In this document: piece after piece, positions 10,658 to 22,557 of the stretch
Layout of the letters: every line of letters begins with the position of its first letter
How positions within the stretch are numbered: the first letter of the stretch is position 1
Assembly (NCBI GenBank): GCA_022885665.1
Contig: JAGQDJ010000260.1
Coordinates: 868,001 to 932,000 of the forward strand
Reading direction: 5' to 3'
From: Triops longicaudatus
Taxonomy: Eukaryota; Arthropoda; Branchiopoda; Notostraca; Triopsidae
Length of the DNA stretch: 64,000 bases
Position numbers and translations under genes: made by a program
Notes under the pieces: generated by a model
Databases searched by the model: none
Told to the model about the DNA's origin: nothing
The model's input: only the letters and a program-made list of their open reading frames with translations

Positions 10658-11683
10658 GAGGCAAGAGTAAGCTCCGCCTTTTCCAGAACACGATTGGCAG
10701 CGTGTCTGAGACGTGTGAATGCGCTTATGTAGCTGTGATACCTGAAGTCTATGTGCGCGCGATTGTAACAAAAGAGTGAAAGTTTCGTTGTCTCCGTTTC
10801 AATGTCTATGTGCCTTTGGATAGTCCCGTAGAAGTTTGTTTTCATTGGACATTCCTCTATAACTCGAAACTAATCTTTTTATGCATGAAACTTCCTCATG
10901 GTAAGACTAATGGCATTTTATGAATTATGTAGTCTATAATTGAGTCTAAGTGAGTTGCCTGGTTTTAAGAATCACAGAAAAGACTTGAAAGAGTGGAAAA
11001 AACGTGCATGCTTTGGATTTTTTATTGACTCGTGGTACAAAACCTTGTGTAGTAATCGCAAGAGGATACAATGTATGGCAGATCTAGAACTTCTCAATAA
11101 TCTTTTTTAAATCTTTTACTTGCACGCATCGCGTAATTTTTGTACTTGGAACTATTTCTTCATAACTTAGCGACTTAATGGTTTCCAAGCTCGGAGGGTT
11201 TGTCATTGTTGCCTGTGAGTGAGGTAAAACTAGTGCAACCAACTACGGAATGAACGCAAGAAAACAGTTTAGCCTCTTCATTTGCTGCCTTCCGTTAAGA
11301 TAGGAGTATAGAGTCGTTTTGGAATGTTGGCGAACAGAAATTGAAAGACAAGGTAGGAAAAAGCTGTAGCCTATTAACACAAGAGACGGGGGGCAGGGTC
11401 AATGACGTCACGAAGTGTTTATAGCACGCACTACCACTGATGGACTTGACTCGGCAACGTGTTGAGTTCCTTATCTCTTAGGCCGAGATCGACTAGCGTT
11501 TCCAGGTGGGCGGGGTGAATAGTCACGCCTCCTCCGCGGAGAGAAAAACGCTCGATTTCGCACTCATTGCACTGGTCGTGGAATTCAAAAGTTCACGGTC
11601 TCCGGTTCTGGTCCTAATAGAATGTACAAATAGTTTCTTTTCTTCTTCTATAGCAGCCTAGGAAGGGAACAGTCAGCCCATTG
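10658..11683. other. Tail-to-tail interval between the RNF13-like gene and Fsn
   Basis: Contains the 3' UTRs of both convergent genes. No coding exon seen. A GC-richer patch (about 11380-11600) with a perfect TGACGTCA at 11403-11410 and a GGGCGGGG box near 11510 looks promoter-like, although it is in a 3' region. Confidence 0.4.
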
Positions 11684-12875
11684 TCAGCCATCTAGCGGTG
11701 GCCCTAAGTACACCATAGAAACTTCGGTATGGCCGTATACGGCGGAGACAGACGGATAGAGGCGTTTTTCTGGTAAACCGCGGAATGCTACTCCCAAGAA
11801 CTCGTAATTTCTCTCGAAGGCTAAGGTATTGTCGTCACAGTCCAGTATGACACGTATTCTCTCACCAACCTACGAAAATATACAGATTCAATTAGCAAAA
11901 TTTATCAGTATGATAATATACTTCATAATTACTGACACTCGACAACAAATGACCCTACTAGGTAATTACATTATCTAATTTCTAACTCTTCTAGATTCAT
12001 TTCCGATAAGTTTATTTAGACTGTCCATAGATGGCGAAGCAACGGGATTAGCCAAGTAATTTGATTTTCTTTTGAAAACAATGAGAACTGAACACAATTC
12101 ACCTGTTACTGTAAGAAACATAGACAATAAGCTAAATCGTGCTAATAATAGTCACCAAATCTTATTTAGTAAGGATAGCTTCTAAGGAATAAAACCTTAA
12201 CAATGAATTTCCAGTTTGAATGCATATAAGCGAGGTCTGGGCCATCTATAAGAACTGAAATTAAGTGCTTGGTGAATTTTTTGCAGTAAAAGAAGTACAT
12301 ACTTGGTATTTGGGAGCATTATTGAGGAGAGGGTAGTTGCCCTGAGAATCTCCATTATGGAGCAAGTGATTGTCAACCAGGTTCCATCCCCAGGTTTGAT
12401 CATCGGAGCCCAGAAGAGCGATATAACCATGGCACTGTAAAGGAGCTTCTTTCGTCGCAATGCCAACCACTGCTACTGTGCCTAAAGGTCCTTCCCAAAT
12501 CACTTCCCAGGCATGTCTGCCGTGGCTGAAGCCGATTTTACCGCGCGACGCGTCAGTACTCTGTGCCACTGGGTTGCGGTGTAAAGTAAATCCGTTGGAT
12601 TTAACATAAATGTTTCGCGAGCAGTCGTTTGGGTTCCAAGCATGGTAAAAAGCGCGTAATTTGGCCTTGTAGGTCGGCACTGAAGCTAAGAGATCGGACT
12701 TGAGAACTTCTTCGGCCAACTTCCGGATGCAATGTAACCGCCACACGTCGTTATTTTCATCGTTGAGTATCCGATACCACCTTTTACACACTAAGGAACA
12801 GTCTCTGAGATCCTGGAGGCTTAAAAAAGAAAATATTAATTCCAAAACATGATCAGGTAAGGAGTCGGCAACCAT
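11684..12875 (-). CDS. Fsn: Fsn / FBXO45, F-box and SPRY domain E3 component
   Basis: Two exons (12303-12875 and 11684-11869 on the minus strand, phase 0) give 252 residues, close to the insect protein and shorter than human FBXO45. The F-box is at about residues 5-50 (LPDHVLELIFSFLSLQDLR, VCKRWYRIL). A SPRY domain fills the rest (GFTLHRNPVAQSTDASRGK, HAWEVIWEGPLGTVAVVG, DDQTWGWNLVDN) and the chain ends VYLGPPLDG, as in the family. Fsn acts with the RING protein Highwire/PHR and Skp1 to limit synaptic growth and injury signalling by degrading DLK/Wallenda. The start codon is supported by the family N terminus. The gene is divergent from Dp. Confidence 0.96.
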
Positions 12876-13927
12876 CTTGGCCGGCTAAGACGGTGGGAAC
12901 TGATATCGATTATTTAAGTCATGCGGGTTTCCCATGTTCGTCACCTTATGGATTTATAAAACACCTTCATTAATCTAAAGATTGCTTCTAGTTACTTAAA
13001 AGTAAACTTTTTATGCTCATATTTTTCATTATATGTAAATTTTCCAAGAAAAATTGGTTTTATTTATGTTTCCTTTGACATATCGATAATGTGTTTTCTT
13101 GATCGATCATAGTACCAAGGAAACATACCACGTGACTCTTTTGACCAATAGCAAGGCCTACTTTGTCCTGCCGCCAAGCGCTCCAGCCCAGCTGGAACAA
13201 GGCTGGTAGAACGGTGTGTTTGCCATTAGCGCCTAGAGAAAAAGCATCGAATTCAGGTAAGAATTAAGCAACATTCCAGTTAACTTATCACCATCATTTT
13301 GCGCTATAAGTGTGCATTAGTGATTCTAATATGTATTTGCATCCCAATATGGGTCCTCAAGCCTAGGATGGAGCTCCCAAACCCATTGAATTAACGAGGT
13401 ACACAACCGGGATTTTCGCAGGTCGCCATTTGCTGGGCCTCCCACGGCTCCTTTTTTTCCGACTCTAGTCACTTGGGTGTGTTTAAAATATGCAAACTGT
13501 GATGAAGTTTCCTGTAGATAACTAGAATAGTGTAAAGAGAATAGAATCATCGTGCTATTTCTTCAAGTTATCGTGAATTTAGGCCTAAATTCCCATCCAC
13601 CCCAAAACGTGTTTAAAACTTCCTGTCCCTGCTTTCATAATTCGTAAATCGAGAAATTCCCAATGTAAGTGACATTAAAGTGCTAAAGAACATCTTCACA
13701 AGCATTCAAACTTAAATCGGTGAAAGCAATGACAATTTAAATTAATTTTGTCCACAATATGTAAAAATGAAAAGAAAATTGGGTGTCCTTCATTTAATGT
13801 TTATTCCATTGTAATTGTAGGTTAAGGCGTTAATGAGTAGTTCTCATTCGGCAATATGTTATAGTGGAATCCGTCTGAACACTTACAAAAGTCGAACTCA
13901 ACATAAATACAAAATCTGTGCGAGAAA
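12876..13927. promoter_or_regulatory. Divergent promoter of Fsn and Dp, with Dp 5' UTR
   Basis: Contains a perfect DREF element TATCGATA (13081-13088), an E-box CACGTG (13129-13134) and a CCAAT box (13145-13149) between the two start codons. A likely Dp 5' UTR exon ends at 13256 before a strong GTAAGAAT donor; an acceptor just upstream of 13928 is not certain. DRE elements are typical of growth and cell-cycle promoters in insects. No TATA box is evident. Confidence 0.55.
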
Positions 13928-16900
13928 ATGGCTCAAAATAATGTAACGAATTTGTGGATCCAAGATGCCAACGGTAATAAACACAGATTTTAACCCATTT
14001 TCATTAGGGCAATTTTACTAATTTGGAATTCTATTTGTAATACAGGTCAACCTCAGATGATCAAAGTCTTGCACGCTTCACACAGGACGGGAACAGGTGG
14101 TACGAAAACAACGTACCGAGTTCTCAAAACACCAGGCCAAGACGCTGCTGCCATTGTAAGTCGTTTTACTATTACTTCATTTCTGTATTTTTTGCCTGTC
14201 TTTAGAACTGTACCCTGGGCAACGTGCCGTAAAGTATATGTGTAAGGTATTGAACGAATATTAACTTTAACAGTTAAAGCCCTGAGCAAAGGAAACTGGC
14301 AATTTTCTCTTGCATATTTTGTAAATACAACCTCTTGCTCTCTTTTGTCTTAAGTAGAGACGTAAATGTCTTAAAAGCAAAAGAAAACGTAGATTGCCCG
14401 CTTTGGCACATTTAATACCATCATTTCCTTGCGCTGTGGTATCCCGACCTGCCAAGAGCGGCAGGTTGTAGCGTTTCGCGCCAAAAGTTGGCTCGTTCCT
14501 AGCCCGGCCAATCAGCGCTAAGCAAAATGACGTCATAGCCCCTCCCTACTCCACAAGCGTTTACTGTTACATGGAATTCATTCGCTGTAGGAAAACGTTC
14601 TTTAGCTTGCCAAGCGTGTTCTGCACCATTAAACTTGTCTTTTTTTAAATAAGATTTCTCTTTTATGAACATAAATGTATGTATGTATGAAGTAAAGAAA
14701 AGGTAATACGGAATATATTATGAAACAAATGAGAAATTTGATGTTAGAGTAGCGAAAGAATGCGTAAGAACACTTTTGTTTCCTTGTTCATGTAAGCGGA
14801 TGTTCGGTTCGTAAAACAAGTTTAGGCGCTTTTGTGCTACTCTTCCACCCTTTCAACTTTGAATTCCTCACCGTCCCGACCCCGTTTACCCCCTCGCAGG
14901 CTCAAAGGGTCTCCACGGCTCTTTAATTAGGCGTTAGGGGTTTCTTGTATAGTGAAGCGGTGCTACCCAGCTGCCGTTCTGGAATTTGGTGCCTTCAAAA
15001 CGGGTTTCTTGTCGCATTCTAAGCACGCACATGCTTTCATATTTCACTTTTCATTGTTGAAAATCCGGGAAAGTTTCCTTTGGGGAATGACCTTTTCTTT
15101 GTATTCTAACCGTGCTTTTTTGTTGAAATTTGTCACTAATTAACTTTCGGTACTTTGTAGAACTCGGTGCTGAGCAATCCTCAAGTTCTTCAGACTTTGG
15201 CAGCAGTACGTGGACCTCGTACACCAGGCCAGCGTAAGTTGCATTTTTGAAAATTCCCTTCAAGTGGACTCATTAGACTTTCAGACAATAATTCTATTCA
15301 ACCCTAAAATATGTATAATATAGGATCTAATTTGGTTTCTTTCGTTATAAAAGCTATAAGTAATTAACACTGAATTAGACCCCGGTACGCACAATGTCCG
15401 TATTGAAATAAATTATAGGGAATAATTTCAAGCATAAATAAGGATACAACAATGGGTGTAAGTTATAGTCCATTGTCCGCGAGTATAGGACGAGTGAACG
15501 CATCCATTCTTTGCTGCGTTGAGGAACGTATATCCGTATAAAACGGGAAAAGGATGTATCGACGCAATTATACTATTCCCAAGCTGAACGACAAGCAGGC
15601 AGATATCCGTTAAATTAGGCTTCTTTTAGCTTTTTGCCGTATGTGTAATTAATCAAGGCAATTGTGAGCAAAATCTACCTGCTTTTTTCTGTGCATTACA
15701 CATTTATAGCCTTTCTCTTTATTTTGTGTGCTTTGGGCTTTTTAAGATTTGTCATAATTTTAGTTACAAATAGCAAGATGTAAACGTTAGTTTAATCTAT
15801 TTTCTATTTTTTCTGTATGTTGATTTATTTTTCTATTTTTTTATTTTGTCTCTGTTATATTTATTTATTATTTAAAGGCTTGTTTTTCATTCTCTGCATT
15901 TTATTTCTATTGGCATTTAGGACAAGTGGTAGCAATTCCTTTGGCAACAGCGTCCTCGAACTCATCGACAGCCGCGACTGGAGGAGCGGGGGTAGCTGCG
16001 TCCAAAATCGACACGGTTAAAACGACGGCGGCAACGGCGTTACAGTTGATCAACTCGCCGTTGGTACTGGCCACGACGCCGCAGACGCCTCGACTGAAAC
16101 CGAATACAGCGAGTGCGGTTTCGACACCGTCACCAGCCACGCCCCAAAATCAAAACAACAACAGCAAAAGTCAGAACCAGAACCAAAACCCAGCCACAGC
16201 CCCGACTCCGCCACAAACCCACACACCTCACAGCAATGCCAAAGCCGCGTTCATTTCACCCATTTTGGACCATTCAGGATCTCGCAAACGACATGAAGTG
16301 GAATACGAACACGGGATCGAAAGGTGTGTACATTTGTCACAAAGTTTCCCATATAAATATTATCGAGGAAAAATTATTGGTAAAAAATGTATTTAGAAAA
16401 TAAATTGAAAATAGTTTAGTGTATTTAAAATGTTTAAAACTTAATATATTTTAAAATATATTTATAAGGAATATTATGAAGGAAAAGTTAATATTTTTCA
16501 TTACTTCCGTGCTTACCGCAGTTTTTTCAATACTTTACAGTAAAAGGCGGCGAGTCGACAAAGGTGGCAAGGGATTGAGGCATTTTTCCATGAAGGTCTG
16601 CGAAAAAGTCCAGAAGAAAGGGACAACTTCTTATAATGAAGTAGCCGACGAACTTGTGGCGGAATTCTCCGATCCAATCAGATGTGCCTCACCAGCTGAT
16701 CAGGTAAGAGGGATTATGAAGAGCTTTATTGTAAACTATTGGTGAGTTAGTAAACGAGAAGTTAGTTTTTCAGGTTTTTATTTTCCTTAAATCTGTGAAG
16801 TAAATTGATTTAAGTTGTCCAAGGTATTAATTTGAGTCGTTTTTGTCGCAACAGTATGATCAGAAGAATATTCGGCGCCGAGTTTACGACGCACTGAATG

Positions 16901-17828
16901 TGTTGATGGCCATGAACATCATTTCCAAGGAAAAGAAGGAAATCAAGTGGCTGGGATTACCGACCAATTCTCTGCAAGAGTTTCAAGCCTTAGAAATGGA
17001 AAAACAGAGAAGGTTGGAGAAAATCCGAGCAAAGACCCAACAGTTGCAAGATCTGGTGTTGCAAGTAATTCGAAAAATGAGACTCCTTCAACAGAGTTTA
17101 ATTCAATGTTTCTCTTTCGAATAGCAAATCGCCTTTAAGAGTTTGGTGCAACGGAACAAACAAGCCGAAAAACTCCACAGCGCGCCTTCGCCTAGCTCAG
17201 TTATTCAGTTACCTTTCATCGTTGTGAATACTTCCAAGAAAACCGTTATCGATTGTAGCATCTCCAACGACAAGACAGAATATTTATTTAGTTTTGATGA
17301 CACTTTTGAAATCCATGATGACATTGAAGTACTCAAACGCATGGGAATGGCGTTAGGTAAATACATTTATTTCCTTTTCTTAGCTTTCAACTAATATACC
17401 AAGCCACGGACGAGAGAGTTATTAGAGTTTAGTTTCATTGATATTTTTCCTAATAGTTTTGTTAACATTTCAGGGCTTGATAAAGCAAACTGCTCACCAT
17501 CGGACCTTAGTATTGCCAAATCCTACGTTCCCAAGGCATTAGAAGGCTACGTCGACCGTAAGTTTTGAATTGAACTAGGTTTATTGGTCCTATTTCATGT
17601 TTAACAAAATACTTTTTCCTTTGTTTAGAATTAGCCAAGGGACAGAAGGAACCTGATTTGCCGGAGGGCATTACTACAATGACTTCGGCGGAATTCAGCG
17701 AAATTGTTGAACGTTGCAATAACGGGAATCATCGGCCCGGTACAGCCACCCCGTCTTTGTCTACCAACGACGGTTTCTCGGAAGATGAAATGGAGGACGA
17801 GGAAGACTCGGATGTGGAAGTGAATTAA
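13928..17828 (+). CDS. Dp: Transcription factor Dp, E2F dimerisation partner
   Basis: Nine exons (13928-13973, 14046-14155, 15161-15233, 15921-16323, 16541-16703, 16855-17064, 17125-17356, 17474-17557, 17629-17828) give 506 residues. The N-terminal third is Ala/Thr/Gln/Asn-rich and poorly conserved. The DP DNA-binding domain spans about residues 213-290 (GLRHFSMKVCEKVQKKGTTS, YDQKNIRRRVYDALNVLMAM). A coiled coil follows (QEFQALEMEKQRRLEKIRAK), then the dimerisation/marked-box region (IVVNTSKKTVIDCSISNDK, MGMALGLDKANCSPSDL) and an acidic tail ending SDVEVN. Dp pairs with E2F to activate or repress cell-cycle genes. Intron 2, about 1 kb, holds an E2F/CCAAT/CRE cluster. Confidence 0.96.
14474..14535. 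promoter_or_regulatory. E2F + CCAAT + CRE cluster within Dp intron 2 (candidate alternative promoter)
   Basis: Within 62 bp lie a consensus E2F site TTTCGCGCC (14474-14482, extended to AAAA), a CCAAT box (14508-14512) and a perfect CRE TGACGTCA (14528-14535), in GC-richer sequence. A strong donor (GTAAGC at about 14791) follows, which could close an alternative first exon spliced to exon 3. Promoter activity is inferred. Confidence 0.5.
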
Positions 17829-19021
17829 ATTTTTAAACAGTCGCCACCTCTTTCCCCTCCCTTGTCAAGAAAGGGGTGGTGGTTGGTGAAAGGAGTTGCG
17901 CACCCTTAGCACTGGAGCAAACCGTGGAGTGGAATTGAAAGAAAAACCGATAAAAACAAAAAGAGTAAGGGAATGGGAATTTTGTAGCCAGCCATCACTT
18001 TTAATTGCAAAAGCAATGGAGCGCTTCCGCCCCCCTCCTCATTTTTGTCGTTTTATTTTACTTCCCTCTCAAAAGTAAATTGAATGAACCGTTATTTGTC
18101 CAATGCCACGAATGAAGTACAAACTTGGGAAAAAAAGAAAGGAAAAAAGAGAGCTAAGTGTTGTAAAAAGAAGTAACACGAATTAATGAAATGGAGTTTT
18201 TTTTAGCGGGTGTTTTGTGAGTGGGTGAAGGGGTTGGGTGGTGTGAACATTTGAAAGTGAAACCAGAAGAGCAGGTTTGGGGTGGTTTTTGTTTCAAATT
18301 ACATCCTGAAAGGGAAAGCTGGGAAAATAGGGTTCGTTAACTACAACAAAATAATATGGAAATTTTCCTGTAAAAAAATTTTGCTACCGAATTCTGTGCA
18401 ATTTTTTCAGAAAACCCATGGTTTCTCAGGTGATGTTTTAGCCCCGCCCTCCCCATATAAAAACCTTGTCTGCCCCGTTTATTCGTTTCCTTTTTACCTT
18501 TGGTTTCATCCTGCCAGTTAAATGAGAAACACAACAATGAAAAAAAAAGTCCGCAAAAAAGTGCCTGATGTTTTTGAGTGCTAACCCATCCGGAATTCGT
18601 TTTAGGCCACTTAAAGCTGAAGCGTGTTGTGCAGGAAGAACGGAGAATTGTGAAAGGAATTTGTGTGTGTTGGATGAGGAGTGTTGCTTGTAATGGCAGT
18701 AAAGGTAAGGAAAGGAAGTAGCAATGAAGCGAAAATGTCCCATTCCCTTGCTTGGTGGTGAAATCCATTTCCAGTACTGTTTTTTGCATATTGTTTCAAG
18801 GAAAAAACGTTAATTTCGTCGGTGCCCCCTAACAAAGGTTTTTGTATTGGCCATATTGGACCATATTACAAATCTTACATTGAGAAATAATTAGCAAAGA
18901 GCATATACGCGGAAACACAAAAAGACCAAAAGTATGCAGGTGCCATTCAATGAGCATTAGGTGGATATAGACAATTTGAAAACTTCAGTCGACAATACAG
19001 ACGATATATTGGCAAGAAGGC
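17829..19021. other. 3' region between convergent Dp and COPS9
   Basis: Mostly Dp 3' UTR and intergenic sequence. Open frames here on both strands (18282-18835) show no family features. Confidence 0.4.
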
Positions 19022-19333
19022 CTAGCTGAGGTCTTCGTCATCGAATATATCGTCAAAATCTAGGTACGAAAAAAAAACAATGTTTTTAAATGCGTATATT
19101 ACGCTTTGACTTCTTAGAGAAATATACGGCTTACCATTAAAAAAATCTGCATGTACGGCTTTCTCGTTCGCAGTTAGATCCATTAGCAAACCAGCTGATC
19201 CTCCAGCCTATGGAAGAATAATAGAAATAGAACGCTGTTTTCTAGCTTTTTGGCACGCTCTTACGTCTTCCAGTTCCATGTAAGGTCCCGCGCCTTCTGG
19301 AAACATTTCGTCAACCACGACGGTAGGCTTCAT
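19022..19333 (-). CDS. COPS9: COP9 signalosome subunit 9 (COPS9/MYEOV2 acidic peptide)
   Basis: Three tiny exons on the minus strand (19265-19333, 19135-19207, 19022-19059) separated by introns of 57 and 75 bp give 59 residues. The peptide opens MKPTVVVDEMFPEGAGPYME, continues AGGSAGLLMDLTANEKAVHA and ends with an acidic aromatic tail, DFFNDFDDIFDDEDLS. These are the hallmarks of the ninth COP9 subunit, a short protein that binds the CSN complex and affects removal of NEDD8 from cullins. The length equals the family's (57 in human). It shares a short divergent promoter with the gene starting at 19797. Confidence 0.93.
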
Positions 19334-19796
19334 TGTTTGTTGCAAATCTTTCTGAAGATGCGAAGGTTGTCTTGAGAATCAACGCGGCTTTGTTTGTAAA
19401 TAAAGCTTGGTCCTTAAGACAGTTCTACCACCTAGTGTGGAAAACCCTTCCTGTTTACAAAACAGTGAATGATATGAGCGAAGACTTGCTCCAGTTTGAA
19501 GATGTTTAAAAGCCTTAAAAATCTGACCATATCTCATTAAGTATTCGGTTTAATAATTAATAGATCTTGCTGACATCTCAAAACGATTCAGGCTTACATT
19601 TAACGTTATATAGGTTCAATAGAGGTTACAGACACATCTGCCATCTAGAGAGTGAGACTAGAATATCCACATATACAAATCGCATCGTAAACATAACACA
19701 CTGCATAGCCGGAAATCTCACGTGTTAGTTGCCGTAGTTGTAGTCTTTTTTCCAGGAGAAAACGTGCTCAAATTGTCATCAAGAAAATTTACTGCC
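19334..19796. promoter_or_regulatory. Short divergent promoter, COPS9 / unknown basic protein
   Basis: 462 bp between two divergent start codons. Contains a CACGTG E-box at 19719-19724. No TATA box seen. Shared regulation is inferred from the spacing. Confidence 0.4.
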
Positions 19797-21377
19797 ATGG
19801 ATAAAAAAGATTACACGAAATTATCGTTAGGTAAGGTAACGAAATTGTCAATTAAATTCTGAATTACAATTGGGAAGGAAAGATTAATTCAGTGCTTTGT
19901 AGACGAGTACATATCCGATCATAACTTGATGGACCCTTCGATGAAAGAGCTAAACAGAGAAGCAGTCGATATGTCTGAGATGCCGGCTTTGATTCCTGTA
20001 CCAGGCTTCATCCAGAAGGGTATTTCGCCCTTAAAGCGAATGTCATTCCGGAGGCCACTGCGGAGGAAATCCGTCTTCGAAAGGCTGGGCTGGAGAGAGC
20101 ATTTTGGGAAGCGGAACAAACGTTGGCATACGCACCGTAGGTGGGTAGCGAACTCACGGAAGATCAAAGCCAAGCAGAGACGATTTGCCCAGATTCCTGG
20201 CGATTTGCGTATGAGAATTGCTTTAGCGAGGTTAAACAAGGTAATACTTTGTGGTACTTGCACAATCAAGCTATAGAATTTTAAAACCCAAGGCTAATTA
20301 CAAATCAGTTATTTAAATAATGAAAATACAGTAAAAAAGTTTACCGCAATTGGCCAAAGCCTACGCGGTCAGTGAGACAATAAAAACCGTAAAATCGGAA
20401 GAAGGATATGAGTAATAAAGTTTTGATATCTACACTTTAGACAATGAAGCGGTACGAAGAGCAAACCAGGGACTTAATGCCCATATTGAAAATAATCCGG
20501 CAAGTACCGGCGCCGTTGTTGTCCAGTTTAGCCTCCAAACGTGAGAAACCCAAACTGTTCCGGTCAAGCTCCAACACTTCTCTAAAGTCGATGACATCGC
20601 TCATGTCTAGCGTGAATGGATCTTCTTTCAAAACTCCGCGTAAGGATTTGGAAACTATTATAAATTTATTTGAATATAGTTAATAAACTTTATTTATTTG
20701 ATCCGAACTAAGATCTCAACTATTGACAATCTGAATATATGTAACCATTTATTGTTCCATTTTCTAAATCGTTTTTATCATTATTTCGTTAAAACAGCGC
20801 CTGTCTTTGCGGAATCCAACAATTTAGTGCCTGTGACGACCTCTGTTGCACATTCCGTTCTACCATTTGATCCGCCTGCGAGTTACAGAAGTTACAGTCA
20901 CCCTGGTTCAGTTATGAGTATGGGCTCTTATGTCAATACAGATGTGAGGGGGATAAGGTCCGCAAAAGCAGAAACTTCGACAACTCCTGTGAGTTATGAT
21001 AATATGCCCCGTCTCGCTTATATCCGTTCGCCTGGTAATTGTGAGGATATTCCACGTGCAAAATTTTTTCGTCCCCCTGGTTACGAACCGTTTACGCGCT
21101 CACCGCCAGCGGCTGAGTGTTTCAGGAACGGAAATGAAGAAATGCCAGCGTTGTCAATAGTGCCAGTCAGGAACTCTCACTTTTACGGTACAGCTTCTTT
21201 GTATTCCGAAGTATCCAGTATTGATTAATTTTTAATTTTCCCTTAGGTTTGAATTCGCGACAAACAATGAGTAACCGAGGAAGTAGCACTCGCATTGGAA
21301 TTGGAGTTGATTGCGCAGAGGTTGGATTGTCGGATGGTTTTGCATACTTAAATCAAAATGCGTATGAAGAATTTTGA
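19797..21377 (+). CDS. Unrecognised protein with basic Arg-rich segment and Ser-rich C-terminal half
   Basis: Five exons with consistent phases (19797-19830, 19903-20240, 20441-20639, 20798-21187, 21247-21377) give 363 residues. It starts MDKKDYTKLSLDEYISDHN, has MPALIPVPGFIQKGISPLKR, then an unusually Arg/Lys/Trp-rich part (about residues 62-124), then SSSNTSLKSMTSLMSS and a Ser/Pro/Tyr-rich tail ending NAYEEF. I do not recognise the family. The SLDEYI element followed by a basic region resembles mRNA-export adaptors of the UIF/FYTTD1 type only faintly. If the last donor (21188) is not used, translation ends at 21228. Part of exon 2 also has a plausible-looking alternative frame, noted below. 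Nuclear localisation is likely from composition. Confidence 0.6.
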
Positions 21378-22259
21378 ATTGTTTTTGTTGTGATAATTGC
21401 TATGATGGCATAATAGTATTTCGTGACACTATGGCTTGGGAAGCCAAAGATAACCTGGTCTTTTTTTGTGAAATTCCGTTCCTAATGTTTGAAAGAAAGC
21501 GTTCAGTTTAAGAAAGCGTTCCTTTTGTGCTATAAATGTATGTAAACAAGACAAATTACATGGACCGCCGCGTCCGGATGTTTATTTTTTAACGGTTTTC
21601 TTTGTGCGTGGTCAGTTGCTCTCTGATGCTGATTGTGGGGCAAGATGAAAAATTAGATAAACATGTGAATATTAATGGGGAACAACAAAATTGACGAAAA
21701 TTTTGGAGAGGAACACTCGCTTGTAATTTTTATATTTCACCAATGATTAAGGCATCGTTGTTGCCGATTTGGACTTCATTTGAACACTCATTTAAAACTT
21801 ATGTTGAAAAAGGAAAACACAAATTTTTGAGTAAAACTTCGCAAACTGATGTAATGTTGGAATGCAAACAAGATAAAAGTACTGAAAACACTGCGTAATT
21901 AAATACATTTTGTACTAATTGCAAATTCACATGCTATGAACTCCTTACGAATTTATCAAATATTTTTGTTCAAATATCTTCAACGTTTTTATACCGCCAT
22001 TACCAGCTTTATTGCCGTCAATTTACTGAGAAAATATACGACAGTATTTCTAAACCAATTGAATAATATAAATTGCATCATTTTCTATGTAAAAACGAAT
22101 TCCCCCTGTACGGCCTTACCGACATGTCTGCAATATGGAAATTAAGGAATGCAAATTGTCAGCCTCGGCGAGAGGATTCCGAATCTGTAAGAATTATTGC
22201 GCTAGCCCTTCAAATAAGCGAGAAAAATGAGCTTGAATGTGTAATCATGCCCTGAGGGC

Positions 22260-22557
22260 GTCTCAGCAGTCAAAAATTTTGAAATCCCATAAGGAATAAC
22301 ATGGGAAAAAGTGCGATGCACGATCCGGCATCATGCTTTTCGAGGTCTCGTTTCCTATTCCTTTTCCTGCTTCCCATGCTGTTTCCAGTGGTACTCTTGG
22401 TAATTCCATGATATTAGAATATACCAGGTACCATAGGAAGCAGGACAGGGCACAGCCAGTTTTTTTTCCTCTGAAAAACCAAACATCAGACACGGGGATT
22501 CGAACCTACGACCTTGCGATCATAAGGCAGTGCCTTAGACTGCTCGTCCATAGCGCT
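22260..22557 (-). mobile_element. tRNA-derived SINE-like element
   Basis: On the minus strand there is an RNA polymerase III B box GGTTCGAATCCCC (22494-22506) and an A-box-like TGGACGAGCAGTCTAAGG (22533-22550) at tRNA-like spacing. The acceptor ends do not pair, so this is not a working tRNA. About 230 bp of unrelated sequence follow on the 3' side, as in a SINE body. Borders are approximate and no second copy is in the window. Confidence 0.5.

Noticed and set aside
18282..18835. Overlapping frames on both strands downstream of Dp
   Set aside because: Located in the 3' region, mutually overlapping, low coding character.
20015..20240. Alternative frame in exon 2 of the unknown gene (EEIRLRKAGLERAFWEAEQT and following)
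   Set aside because: It reads naturally but contains a TAG and does not connect in phase to either neighbour; the chosen frame splices cleanly on both sides. Kept as a question in the findings.
20338..20440. Coding-looking stretch in the intron after exon 2 of the unknown gene
   Set aside because: It contains TAA TAA and lacks a usable splice donor; exon 2 joins exon 3 in phase without it.
22494..22550. A functional minus-strand tRNA
   Set aside because: A and B boxes are present, but the acceptor arms do not pair and the anticodon arm is poor; a SINE head is more likely.
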